Shown here piece by piece: positions 9,205 through 17,974 of a stretch of 64,000 bases of DNA. The first letter of the stretch is position 1; every line of letters starts with the position of its first letter. The stretch spans positions 434,001 through 498,000 of the forward strand of contig CAWAGV010000001.1 in assembly GCA_963781725.1 (NCBI GenBank). The letters run 5' to 3'. Source of the stretch: BOG-931 sp963781725 (GTDB taxonomy: Bacteria; Pseudomonadota; Alphaproteobacteria; Rhizobiales; Xanthobacteraceae). Under the pieces are notes generated by a model. It ran no database searches. It was given only the letters and a program-made list of their open reading frames with translations, and was not told the DNA's origin. Made by a program: the position numbers and the translations under genes.

Positions 9205-9276
9205 GGTCGCCTCAACATCTACTGTCCCACCGCGCTTGGGTCGGCGCGGCGGGCTCGCCGGTTCATTACGGCCTGA

Positions 9277-9651
9277 TCAGCCTGCCGGCGTCAGGTCGGG
9301 ACCGTAGCGGTTCGGGCCCTGGGTGCCGCGGAAGCAGAACCAGACGATGAGAACGAAGGCGCCGATCCCGGTCAAGGCGATCAATAGCCACCACGCGGTG
9401 CGGTCCATGTCGTGCATGCGCCGCGCGGCGAGCGCGAGGCTCGGCAGAAAGCTCACGAGGTCGAAAATGCCGTTCAGCGGCGACGCGCCGCTGCTGATAC
9501 TGTAACCGAACAGTGCGGAATCGAGGATGGCGGTGACGCCGCCGCCGATCACGCAGAACAAAATCCACAGCCAATATTCCGAACGGAAAGCCCGTCCGGA
9601 AAAGGTCACGTATTTGGCAAAGCCCGACTTGATCGCGTCCATGAAACCCAT
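9277..9651 (-). CDS. DUF805 family membrane protein, paralogue 3
   Basis: A 124-residue protein with KYVTFSGRAFRSEYWLWILF, then AARRMHDMDRTAWWLLIALTG, and a C-terminal WFCFRGTQGPNRYGPDL. The DUF805 pattern is complete and the length normal. A run of seven G just upstream of ATG on the minus strand serves as a ribosome site. It is first in the minus-strand order of the three tandem copies, which are separated by about 70-90 bases and may form one transcript. Function unknown. Confidence 0.88.
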   Translation of the reverse strand: MGFMDAIKSGFAKYVTFSGRAFRSEYWLWILFCVIGGGVTAILDSALFGYSISSGASPLNGIFDLVSFLPSLALAARRMHDMDRTAWWLLIALTGIGAFVLIVWFCFRGTQGPNRYGPDLTPAG

Positions 9652-9715
9652 GGCAGCCCCCCCGGCAATCTATCGACGGGTGCAGACTACCAGATCGCCG
9701 CGGCGGACGCCGGGC

Positions 9716-10474
9716 CTATTTTGCCGAGACGCGCGCCGTATCGCGGGCCGCTTGCGCGGCACGCGCCGTTGCCGCAAGCTTCGCCAGGTGCTTTTGCGGA
9801 TCGTCGCCGCCCGGCTGAATTACGCCCGCCGAGATAATGAGCTGCATGGCCTGCTCGACGGTGATGTCGAGGTCGATCACGTCGCGCCGCGGCACGTAGA
9901 AGAAAAATCCGGTGGTCGGGTTCGGCGTGCACGGCAGGAACGCCGAGACATGCTCGCCGTCCGGCAGCCGCGCCGCGATCGGTTTTCCGGGCGCCTGGGT
10001 CAGGAACACCAGCGACCACATCCCCGGCGACGGAAACTCGACCAGGCCGACGTGGCGGAAGCTCGTTTCAGAGCTCGAGAAAAGCGTCTGGAAAATCTGT
10101 TTCACCGTGCGATAGATCGGGCGCACGATCGGCATGCGGTTGAGCAGGCCGTCGCCGAAACCGACAAGCCGGCGCCCGACAAAATTGGCGGTCAGGAAGC
10201 CGAGCAGTGTCAGCGCGGTGAATGCGAAGATCAGCCCGAGACCCGGAATGTTGAACGGCAGATAGGCGTCCGGGTGGTAGGTCGACGGGATCAGCGGCCG
10301 CACCAGGTTGTCCACCCAGGTGACGAACCACCAGATCAGCCACGCGGTGATCGCGACCGGCCCGGCTACGATCAAACCGGTCAGAAAATAGGTCCGGATC
10401 CTGCTGATCAGGCCCGGCGTGGCTTTTGCCGCGCTCGACGGCCCAATTCCGCCTGTTGGGTTGTAGTCCGACAT
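9716..10474 (-). CDS. DUF502 family membrane protein
   Basis: This 252-residue protein has two N-terminal membrane helices (TYFLTGLIVAGPVAITAWLI and about residues 75-100). The DUF502 signature follows: LLNRMPIVRPIYRTVKQIFQ, then GLVEFPSPGMWSLVFLT and a C-terminal soluble domain with TGFFFYVPRRDVIDLDITVE. The biochemical role is unknown. I chose the inner methionine (MSDYNPTGG); an ATG five codons upstream is possible. It lies 94 bases after glmS on the same strand and could be cotranscribed. Confidence 0.88.
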   Translation of the reverse strand: MSDYNPTGGIGPSSAAKATPGLISRIRTYFLTGLIVAGPVAITAWLIWWFVTWVDNLVRPLIPSTYHPDAYLPFNIPGLGLIFAFTALTLLGFLTANFVGRRLVGFGDGLLNRMPIVRPIYRTVKQIFQTLFSSSETSFRHVGLVEFPSPGMWSLVFLTQAPGKPIAARLPDGEHVSAFLPCTPNPTTGFFFYVPRRDVIDLDITVEQAMQLIISAGVIQPGGDDPQKHLAKLAATARAAQAARDTARVSAK

Positions 10475-10568
10475 AGTGTTCGCTCGCACCCCACGCGAAT
10501 AACCGGCGCCAAAGTATATAGGAACGGTTCGCCGCGCGCACAGCGGCGGCGCGGTTGTCGCGGTGTGA

Positions 10569-12395
10569 TTATTCCACCGTTACCGATTTCGCCAGATTGC
10601 GGGGCTGATCGACGTCGGTGCCCATTTGCACCGCGGTGTGATAGGCGATGAGTTGCACCGGAACCGCGTAAAGCAGTGGCGCGACCGTCGCCGGCACCGT
10701 TGGCAGTACCAGCGTCGCCATCGTCTGCACGTTCGCCGCGCGCGCGCCTTCCGCATCGGTCAGCAGGATCAGCCGGCCGCCGCGCGCGGCGACTTCCTGC
10801 ATGTTGGAAACGGTTTTCTCGAAAATCTGGTCGTGGGGAGCAATCACGATCACCGGCATGGTCTCGTCGATCAGCGCGATCGGGCCGTGCTTGAGCTCGC
10901 CGGCGGCATAGCCCTCGGCGTGGATATAGGAGATTTCTTTCAGCTTCAGCGCGCCTTCGAGCGCCAGCGGGTAACTGGTGCCGCGGCCGAGATAAAGCAC
11001 GTCGCGGCATTTCGCGAGATCGCGGGTCAATTGCTCGATCTGCGGCTCGAGCGCCAGCGCCGTCGCCATATGCCGCGGCACTTCGATCAGGGCGTGGACA
11101 AGCTTCTTTTCGTCGGAATCGGACAGCACGCCGCGCGCCTTGCCGGCGCCAACCGCCAGCGCCGCCAGTGCCGCGAGCTGGCAGGTGAAGGCCTTGGTCG
11201 AGGCGACGCCGATTTCCGGTCCCGCCAGCGTCGGCATCACCGCCGCGCTTTCGCGCGCGATGGTCGAGGTCGGCACGTTGACGACAGACAATGTGTGCTG
11301 CCCGTGCTCGCGCGCATAGCGCAACGAGGCCAGCGTGTCGGCGGTTTCGCCGGACTGCGAGACGAAGATCGAAAGCCCGCCGGCGCCAAGCGGCGCCGAG
11401 CGATAGCGGAATTCGGAAGCGATATCGACTTCGACCGGAAGATTGGCGAACCGCTCGAACCAGTATTTCGCCACCATGCCGGCGTAATAGGCGGTGCCGC
11501 ACGCCGCGATCGAGATGCGGTCGAGGTCGCGGAAGTCGAACGGCAGCGTCTTTGGCAGCACGATGCGTTCGCTCGCCATGTCGATGTAGCTGGCGAGCGT
11601 ATGGCCGACGACTTCCGGCTGCTCGTGGATTTCTTTCGCCATGAAGTGACGATGGTTGCCCTTGTCGATCAGCATCACCGATGCTTGCGACTTGAGCATC
11701 GCACGTTGCACGACGTCGCCCTGCGCGTCATGGATTTCCGCGCCGGCGCGGGTGACGACGACCCAGTCGCCGTCTTCGAGATAGCTCACGGTGTCGGTGA
11801 ACGGCGCAAGCGCAATCGCATCCGAGCCGACGAACATTTCGCCGTCGCCGTAACCGATCGCGAGCGGCGAACCCATGCGAGCGCCGATCAGAAGATCGTC
11901 TTCGCCGGCGAACAGGAACGCCAGCGCAAACGCGCCGCGCAACCGCGGCAGCGACGCCTTCACCGCTTCGGCCGGCGATTTGCCCCGCGCCATCTCGGCG
12001 GAGACCAGGTGTGCGATCACTTCGGTGTCGGTCTCGGTGGTGAATTTCGCTCCCTCGCCCTCGAGCTCGCGGCGCAGCGCGACGAAGTTTTCGATGATGC
12101 CGTTGTGCACGACCGCGAGCCGCTCTGTGGCGTGCGGATGCGCGTTGTTCTCGGTCGGCTTGCCGTGGGTCGCCCAGCGGGTGTGGCCGATGCCGATGGT
12201 GCCCGACAACGGCTCGCTGGCGAGGCGCTGTTCCAGATTGCGCAGCTTGCCCTGCGCCCGCCGCCGCGTCAGCGCGCCACTTTCGAGCGTGGCGACGCCG
12301 GCTGAATCGTAGCCGCGATATTCGAGGCGCTTGAGCGCGTCGATCAATTGCGGGGCGGCCGGTTCACGGCCGATCACTCCGATAATGCCGCACAT
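10569..12395 (-). CDS. glmS: Glutamine--fructose-6-phosphate aminotransferase (isomerizing)
   Basis: GlmS makes glucosamine-6-phosphate from fructose-6-phosphate and glutamine, the first step to UDP-GlcNAc for peptidoglycan and LPS. The 608-residue protein starts MCGIIGVIG, so Cys2 becomes the N-terminal glutaminase nucleophile after Met removal. This fixes the start at 12395 rather than ten codons upstream. The type-2 glutaminase domain covers about residues 1-230. Two SIS domains follow (SQSGETADTLASLRYA; GRGTSYPLALEGALKLKE), and the end is DQPRNLAKSVTVE. glmU lies 159 bases upstream. No glmS ribozyme was seen. Confidence 0.97.
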   Translation of the reverse strand: MCGIIGVIGREPAAPQLIDALKRLEYRGYDSAGVATLESGALTRRRAQGKLRNLEQRLASEPLSGTIGIGHTRWATHGKPTENNAHPHATERLAVVHNGIIENFVALRRELEGEGAKFTTETDTEVIAHLVSAEMARGKSPAEAVKASLPRLRGAFALAFLFAGEDDLLIGARMGSPLAIGYGDGEMFVGSDAIALAPFTDTVSYLEDGDWVVVTRAGAEIHDAQGDVVQRAMLKSQASVMLIDKGNHRHFMAKEIHEQPEVVGHTLASYIDMASERIVLPKTLPFDFRDLDRISIAACGTAYYAGMVAKYWFERFANLPVEVDIASEFRYRSAPLGAGGLSIFVSQSGETADTLASLRYAREHGQHTLSVVNVPTSTIARESAAVMPTLAGPEIGVASTKAFTCQLAALAALAVGAGKARGVLSDSDEKKLVHALIEVPRHMATALALEPQIEQLTRDLAKCRDVLYLGRGTSYPLALEGALKLKEISYIHAEGYAAGELKHGPIALIDETMPVIVIAPHDQIFEKTVSNMQEVAARGGRLILLTDAEGARAANVQTMATLVLPTVPATVAPLLYAVPVQLIAYHTAVQMGTDVDQPRNLAKSVTVE

Positions 12396-12554
12396 CGAGT
12401 GGACGCTCTCCTCAGCCCGCCGCAACGGGGGGCCGTTAACCCTTAAAGCGCAGCCATCCTAGGGACAAAAATCAAATAAGCTTTCGCTTCGTGACAAATT
12501 CTTCGGCAAAGACTTAATAGTTCTTCACCCTGGCGCCAGTGGCCAAAATCCGCA

Positions 12555-13937
12555 TCAGGCGCGAGTTTTGGTCTTCTTTTTGGTCAGCGATTTGAGCGCC
12601 CGCAGCCGCGCCGCCCAGCCTTCCTTAACCACCTGGCGGCCGCGGCCGAGCGCCAAAGCGTCGGCCGGCACGTTCTCGGTGATCACCGAGCCGGAACCGA
12701 TATAGGCGCCGGAGCCGATCTTGACCGGCGCGACCAGCGCCGAGTTCGAACCGATAAAGACCGCTTCGCCGATTTCAGTGCGGTGCTTGGCGGCGCCGTC
12801 GTAATTGCAGGTGATGGTCCCGGCGCCGATATTCGATCCCGCGCCGACCGTGGCGTCGCCGATATAGCTCAGGTGATTGGCTTTGGCGCCGGCCTCGACC
12901 GATGCTTCCTTCACCTCGACGAAATTGCCGATGTGAACGTTCTCGCCGAGCCGCGCGCCGGGCCGCAGCCGTGCGAACGGTCCGACAATGGCGTCCTTGC
13001 CGATATGCGCGCCGGCGACGTGGGAAAACGATCGGATCGTCGCGCCGTCGTCCACCCTCACCTTTTCGCCGAACACGACGTAAGGCTCGACCGTGACGTC
13101 CTTGCCGAACTTGGTGTCGGCGCGGAGAAACACCGTCTCCGGGGCAATCAGCGTGACGCCCAGCTCGAGCGCCGCCTTGCGCAGGCGCTGCTGTGCGACC
13201 GTTTCCGCTTCGGCGAGTTGCGCCTTGGTATTGATGCCGCGCACGTCGTCCTCCTCGACTTCGACCGCGACCGCGCGAAGCTTCATGCTGCGCGCGATCT
13301 CGACCGCATCCGTCAAATAGAATTCGCCCTTGCGATTGTCGTTGCCGATACGCTTGAGAATTTCCAGCGCACTTTTGCCGGCCAGCGCCATGATGCCGCC
13401 GTTGCAAAGTCCGATCGCGCGCTCGCGCGGCGTCGCGTCGGCTTCCTCGCGAATGGCGAGAAGCTCGTCGCCCGACGTGAGCAGGCGGCCGTAGCCTTTG
13501 GGGTCGGACGGGCGGAAGGCCAGCACCGCGACCGCGGCGCCTTGCGCGAGCGGGGCGCGCAACCGCTCGAGCGTCGACTGGCGGAGCAGCGGCGTATCGC
13601 CGTAAACGACAATGACGTCGTCGGTGCGTTTTTCGAGAGCGGGCTTGGCCGCGAGCACGGCGTGCGCGGTGCCGCGGCGCTCGCGCTGAATAAAAATCCT
13701 TGCCTCGGGCAAAATCCGCCCGGCCTCGGCGGCAACAGCGTCATGCTGCGGCCCGACGACCACGGCGGTTGCGGTAGCGCCGGAACCGGAAACGGCGGTC
13801 AGCACATGCGCGAGCAGCGAGCGCCCGGCGACTTCGTGCAGCACCTTCGGCCGTGACGAGCGCATCCGGGTGCCTTCGCCGGCGGCGAGCACGATCGCAA
13901 GGCAGGTCCGGGCGGGCGTTCGAGCCTCCATCGCCAT
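12555..13937 (-). CDS. glmU: Bifunctional UDP-GlcNAc pyrophosphorylase / GlcN-1-P acetyltransferase
   Basis: GlmU acetylates glucosamine-1-phosphate and couples it to UTP, giving UDP-GlcNAc. The N-terminal uridyltransferase has AIVLAAGEGTRMRSSRPKVL and VVYGDTPLL. The C-terminal half is a left-handed beta-helix of hexapeptide repeats (GKDAIVGPFARLRPG; VGAGSNIGAGTITCNYDG; GSGAYIGSGSVITENV). The 460 residues match the family. The frame is open far upstream, but that part is arginine/serine-rich nonsense. Starts at 13937 (MAMEART) or 13931 are both plausible. It precedes glmS on the same strand. Confidence 0.97.
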   Translation of the reverse strand: MAMEARTPARTCLAIVLAAGEGTRMRSSRPKVLHEVAGRSLLAHVLTAVSGSGATATAVVVGPQHDAVAAEAGRILPEARIFIQRERRGTAHAVLAAKPALEKRTDDVIVVYGDTPLLRQSTLERLRAPLAQGAAVAVLAFRPSDPKGYGRLLTSGDELLAIREEADATPRERAIGLCNGGIMALAGKSALEILKRIGNDNRKGEFYLTDAVEIARSMKLRAVAVEVEEDDVRGINTKAQLAEAETVAQQRLRKAALELGVTLIAPETVFLRADTKFGKDVTVEPYVVFGEKVRVDDGATIRSFSHVAGAHIGKDAIVGPFARLRPGARLGENVHIGNFVEVKEASVEAGAKANHLSYIGDATVGAGSNIGAGTITCNYDGAAKHRTEIGEAVFIGSNSALVAPVKIGSGAYIGSGSVITENVPADALALGRGRQVVKEGWAARLRALKSLTKKKTKTRA

Positions 13938-14139
13938 GTTCGTCAGGTCCGCGTCCATTAAGTCCGCGGCGCTCTCATATCCGAGGACCCCAGTGATCGA
14001 AAGCCGATCCGACCTGAGCCGCCAAAAATGCCACGCGAATAAGGCGGCGGCCGTCCAACCCACTCGATTGAGGCTGCCGCAGCCCGAATCTGATAGATTT
14101 TTAGCATTGATTCGCCTCAGGGCGTGGCGGAACGGCGCG

Positions 14140-14901
14140 ATGACCAACGAGATACGCCTCACGCAGGCGGACATTAAGAAGGCCGCAGTGACGGTTCCGG
14201 TCACTATGCAGGGCCTGTCCCGGCTGGTGATCTGGGGCACCTTCGCGGTCACGGCAATGCTGATCGCGCTGCTCGCCAGCCGCGGCGTCGCAGGGTCGCA
14301 GCGCGCCAGCGTGGCGGTCACCACGATCAACAACGGCATCAAGCCGGTGCAGACCGTGGCCACCGCGCGCCCGGCGGCCGATGTGCAGAGCAGCAGCATT
14401 GGACGCCTTGCCGACACTGTGGCCGATCTGGCCGCGTCGGACAAACAGATCAAGCAGCGCCTCGACACCGTCGAGCAGACCATGACCGACGTGACCGGCT
14501 CGATCGCCAAGCAGATCGAACAAGCCAAGAGCGCGACATCGCTCGCACCATGGCCTGAAGGGCCGCCGGTTCCATCGACGCCGGCGGCGATCGCCGAAGT
14601 CGTCGCGCCGGCATTGCCGCTGCCGATGGAATACGGCGTCGACATCGGCAGTGCGCAGTCGATCCAGGCGCTACGGGCGCGCTGGGCCAGTATTCGCTCG
14701 GCGCATCGCGACTTGCTGCAAGGGCTGGTGCCGACGGTGACGCTGCGCGAAACGCAACGGACCAGCAATCCGGAACTCCGGCTGGTGATCGGGCCGTTCC
14801 AGAGCGCCGATGCCGCAACGCATCTTTGCGCGTCGCTTTCGGCTTATCGGCTGTACTGCGAGCCGACCATTTTCGGCGGCCAGCATCTGGCGCTGGAATA
14901 G
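14140..14901 (+). CDS. Membrane-anchored protein with coiled region and SPOR-like C-terminus
   Basis: A 253-residue protein with one hydrophobic segment at about residues 28-48 (LVIWGTFAVTAMLIALLAS). A helical stretch (DKQIKQRLDTVEQTMTDVTG) is followed by an alanine/proline-rich linker. The C-terminal part ELRLVIGPFQSADAATHLC resembles the core of SPOR/peptidoglycan-binding-like domains. The short start (MTNEIRLTQ) is preferred because upstream codons overlap the glmU promoter region. Divergent from glmU. Role probably in the envelope; not certain. Confidence 0.6.
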   Translation: MTNEIRLTQADIKKAAVTVPVTMQGLSRLVIWGTFAVTAMLIALLASRGVAGSQRASVAVTTINNGIKPVQTVATARPAADVQSSSIGRLADTVADLAASDKQIKQRLDTVEQTMTDVTGSIAKQIEQAKSATSLAPWPEGPPVPSTPAAIAEVVAPALPLPMEYGVDIGSAQSIQALRARWASIRSAHRDLLQGLVPTVTLRETQRTSNPELRLVIGPFQSADAATHLCASLSAYRLYCEPTIFGGQHLALE

Positions 14902-15014
14902 GCGCTGTTCCCTATCCGCATTCTGTGTTTATGAATCCTGCGCGCACTTGCGGCGACCATGATACGAATGTCCGCATCGAACCGCCCAGGTGCCGCGGCC
15001 CGGAACAACACGCG

Positions 15015-15395
15015 ATGCGCCCTTCGCTCTTCCTGCCCACCGTCCGCCAGACCAATTGGCTGCTGATCGTCGGCTTTCTGTCGATCGGCGAGGCGCTTTA
15101 CCTGCGCTACATGGCGATCGAGAACAATGTCGTCGCGCTCGGCTGTCAGGCCGGCCTCGATACCTGGCTATGCGATACGTTTCGCCTGACCATCGTGTTG
15201 TTTAACTACAGCGTGTTCGGTGGCGTCGCCATCGCGGCGGCGCTGCTCAATCTGGCGCGGCCGTCGATCGTCCTGTGCTCGATTGCGCTGTCGGCGGCGT
15301 GCTTCGGCATCGTCCTGCACAACACCGATTTGTCCGCTCTCGCGGCGGCGGTTCTTATCCTGAGCCTGGCGCGTCCCGCACCCGCACCAGAGTGA
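15015..15395 (+). CDS. Small integral membrane protein (126 aa), unknown function
   Basis: This 126-residue protein has three to four predicted membrane helices, for example NWLLIVGFLSIGEALYLRYM, LFNYSVFGGVAIAAALLNL and a C-terminal LAAAVLILSLA. The loop GCQAGLDTWLC carries two cysteines ten residues apart that could form a disulfide on the periplasmic side. The family was not recognised. Its 3' end overlaps the convergent ndvC-like gene by 41 bases. Confidence 0.55.
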   Translation: MRPSLFLPTVRQTNWLLIVGFLSIGEALYLRYMAIENNVVALGCQAGLDTWLCDTFRLTIVLFNYSVFGGVAIAAALLNLARPSIVLCSIALSAACFGIVLHNTDLSALAAAVLILSLARPAPAPE

Positions 15396-17019
15396 CGGCG
15401 ACGCTCAGGAGCGATGCGCAAAACCAGATCGCCTGCCAATTGGCGAACGTCTCGTTCGGCATGATGTAGAGCGCGCACGCCGCCAGCACAGCGGCGGCGG
15501 CGATTTCAGCTGTCGCGCGCCGGCCGGCGCCGCGCGACACCGCAAATGTCAGCATCAGGAATGGAAAAGCGGCGGCGCTGAGCGGCGCAAACGTAAAATC
15601 ACGGTAACGCGGATCGAACACCAGACCGAGCGCCTCCTGCAACGCCAGCAGCGTGAGCAGGATGAATACGGCAGCCAGCGCCACGCCGAGGCCATCGCGC
15701 TGCTGGGGCCTGCGCCCGAGCAGGAAGGCGAACGGCGGCAACGGGCGTGCGGCGGCGCACGCAGCGGCACAAACAATCGGCGCCAGTGCAGCGGCAGCAA
15801 CAAGCGCGAGCGACCGCAGCCAGCCGCCGACGCTGTAGCTTTCGATCGGTACGCGTTCAATGGCCCAGCCGAACAGGACAGCCGCGACGAAGCCGGATGC
15901 CGCGACACACGGCCAGAGCCATGGTGTCTCGATTTTTTCGTTCCGCCGCGTCCAGGCCGCACCGAACGTCAAAACTGCGAGCGCGATGCCGGCGCAGGCC
16001 AGCCACCCCCACCGCGGATGATTGGACACGGCGCCGCCGAAAGTGAATTTCGGCCCTTTGATCGCGCGGTCGTAGATACCCCAGTAACGCCCGGTCGAGC
16101 CTTCGAGCCAGCGCTTCCATGGCTGGTCGAACGCCTCGATGACATTGACCCGGAAATTCTCGCGCTTGCCGAGCGCCAGCGTCTCTTCGATCACGCGCGC
16201 CTGGTTGGCCGGCGACGGCAGCGCGCCTTCGCGCATCCGGCCTTCGCTCGGCCAGCCGGTTTCGCCGATCATGATTTCCTTGTTCGGGATGGCGGCGGCG
16301 ACGCGCTTGCGGATGGCGTCGACATGCGCCGCCGCCTGCGAAGCCCGGATCGGAAGATCCTCCCAGTAAGGCAGGATATGGATGGTGACGAAGTCGACCG
16401 AGTTTTGCAGATCGGCATAGCGCAGCCAGAACTCCCAGACGTCCGCGTACGTCACCGGCTGGGTGATTTTCGATTTCACTTCGCGAATGGTCGCGCCGAG
16501 ATCGCTGGCCGACATTTCACCGCGCAACAGCACTTCGTTGCCGACGATGACGGCGCGGATCACGTCGGGGAATTTTTTGGCAAGCTCGACGGTCGTCGCG
16601 ATCTGCGCGCGGTTGCGGCTTGTCTTGTTGGACAGCCACAAGCCCTGAAAAACCTTCATGCCGTAGCGCTGTGCGATCTCGGCAACCTTGTCGAGGCCGT
16701 TTTCCGTCGAGTAGGTCCGGACGCAATCGGTAAAGCGCGACAACAGCGCCAGGTCTTCGTCGATCTGCGCCGGCGGTATCATCGTGGTTTCGACCAGCGG
16801 ATCCTGGCCGTCGCGGAACGGCGCATAAGACACGCAGTAGAGTTTCTCGCCCGGCGCGAGCGGTGAAGGCGGCAACGTTAACGGCGCGCCAAGCCACCAC
16901 CACGCGGCGGCGATCGCGACCGCCGTCAGCGCGAAAAACAGGAGCGGCCTGCCTGCCGCATATCCGCCGGGAAACCGTGACACACCCGTCGCATTAGCCG
17001 TGCGCGAAGATTGTGCCAA
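15355..17019 (-). CDS. ndvC: NdvC-like GH17 beta-glucan glucosyltransferase, membrane-bound
   Basis: A 554-residue protein, about the 62 kDa reported for Bradyrhizobium NdvC, which is needed for cyclic beta-(1,3)(1,6)-glucan synthesis. A signal anchor at about residues 26-45 is followed by a GH17-type catalytic domain with the acid/base glutamate in VIVGNEVLLRGE and the nucleophile region in MIGETGWPSEG. From about residue 335 there are some seven membrane helices. It is likely to elongate or branch glucan at the periplasmic face. It is transcribed away from ndvD and ndvB; the three genes form one locus. Confidence 0.85.
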   Translation of the reverse strand: MAQSSRTANATGVSRFPGGYAAGRPLLFFALTAVAIAAAWWWLGAPLTLPPSPLAPGEKLYCVSYAPFRDGQDPLVETTMIPPAQIDEDLALLSRFTDCVRTYSTENGLDKVAEIAQRYGMKVFQGLWLSNKTSRNRAQIATTVELAKKFPDVIRAVIVGNEVLLRGEMSASDLGATIREVKSKITQPVTYADVWEFWLRYADLQNSVDFVTIHILPYWEDLPIRASQAAAHVDAIRKRVAAAIPNKEIMIGETGWPSEGRMREGALPSPANQARVIEETLALGKRENFRVNVIEAFDQPWKRWLEGSTGRYWGIYDRAIKGPKFTFGGAVSNHPRWGWLACAGIALAVLTFGAAWTRRNEKIETPWLWPCVAASGFVAAVLFGWAIERVPIESYSVGGWLRSLALVAAAALAPIVCAAACAAARPLPPFAFLLGRRPQQRDGLGVALAAVFILLTLLALQEALGLVFDPRYRDFTFAPLSAAAFPFLMLTFAVSRGAGRRATAEIAAAAVLAACALYIMPNETFANWQAIWFCASLLSVAVTLVRVRDAPGSG

Positions 17020-17190
17020 GCGGAACCGCTGCCGATGCCGCGCGCGCTGGACAAACGGACGGAGTTAGGCTGTTGTCATGGCAGCGCTACGGGGAATCGG
17101 CGACGCAACGGACCATCCCCGGAACGCCCAGGAAACGCTTGTCTCATCGGCAAAAACGCCCAATAGCTGCCCAACAGCCCAAGACAAACC

Positions 17191-17709
17191 ATGGTCCATC
17201 GAGTGCTTCGCGTAACGGCTTTCGTGTGTGCGGCGATTTGGCTCCTGCCCATCGCAGCGCTGCCGCTGGCTTCCCAGGCTTCCGCCCAGAGCAACGACGC
17301 CAAACCTGCGGAGCCGGCGCAAACGCCGGCCGGTCAGGAGCCAGCCAAAGATACCCAGAAAATCGACGAATTCACCGAAGCCCAGAAGGTGCTGGGCGGG
17401 CCGGCCGGCAATCCGGAATGCGTTTGGCTGGGCCGCCGGGTGGTCAGCCTGCTGTGGCGCGACGACCTCGATACCGCCTTCCGCCACCTCGACCTTTACG
17501 ACCGGTTCGGCTGCCCGAGCGGCCATATCCAGGCGAGCTTCCGCTGCCTGCTGCTGCATTCAAATTCGATTGATCCGAAGGCCGCGGACAGCCTGAACGG
17601 CAAGGTTCAGGCTTGCTGGCTTAATCCTAGTTTGCAGGCGTCCAGTACGCCCGCCCCGGCCCCTGCCGCCCCCGCCGCAGCGGCTCCCAGCCCGACGACG
17701 ACGCGCTGA
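17191..17709 (+). CDS. ndvD: NdvD-like beta-1,3/1,6-glucan biosynthesis protein
   Basis: A 172-residue protein with an N-terminal signal peptide or anchor (RVTAFVCAAIWLLPIAALPL). An acidic linker follows, then a conserved-looking core (EAQKVLGGPAGNPECVWLGR; LLWRDDLDTAFRHLDLYDRF; CPSGHIQASFRCL). The C-terminal tail is rich in Pro and Ala. It lies between the ndvC-like and ndvB-like genes, the same place as ndvD in Bradyrhizobium, whose product has one membrane segment and is required for beta-glucan synthesis. The assignment rests mainly on position and overall character. Confidence 0.7.
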   Translation: MVHRVLRVTAFVCAAIWLLPIAALPLASQASAQSNDAKPAEPAQTPAGQEPAKDTQKIDEFTEAQKVLGGPAGNPECVWLGRRVVSLLWRDDLDTAFRHLDLYDRFGCPSGHIQASFRCLLLHSNSIDPKAADSLNGKVQACWLNPSLQASSTPAPAPAAPAAAAPSPTTTR

Positions 17710-17733
17710 TCCGGCCCCAGTTTCCAGCTTAGG

Positions 17734-17785
17734 TTTTCCGGCCCAGTTTTCCGGCCCAGTTTTCCGGCCCAGTTTTCCGGCCCAG
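17734..17785. repeat. Four tandem copies of a 13-bp unit (TTTTCCGGCCCAG)
   Basis: Four exact copies lie at 17734-17746, 17747-17759, 17760-17772 and 17773-17785, just after the ndvD stop and about 190 bases before the ndvB start. A degenerate half copy (CCGGCCCCAGTTTCC) precedes them at 17711. They could be slippage repeats or multiple sites for a regulator. No hairpin potential is obvious. Confidence 0.85.
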
Positions 17786-17974
17786 TCTTAACGGCCGTTC
17801 AGCCTCGCGGATTGCTAAAAAGTAACGCTGCCGCTTCAGGGCTTTGTCTTGTTTTTGCCATGGGCTGGCGCTATTTGTTTCAGTGCCGCTCGCAAGGTAT
17901 CCTCATCGCCTTACGGCCATCGTCGAACCTTGGGGACGGGTTCGGGCCTGTGTATCCTTCGCCCCGTGTGGTTG

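Noticed and set aside
10626..12305. 559-codon plus-strand frame across glmS
   Set aside because: Antisense shadow of an intact, clearly recognisable glmS; composition is dominated by Arg, Gly and Asp and no domain is visible.
12396..12554. glmS ribozyme upstream of glmS
   Set aside because: I see no ribozyme core, and glmS ribozymes are characteristic of Gram-positive bacteria.
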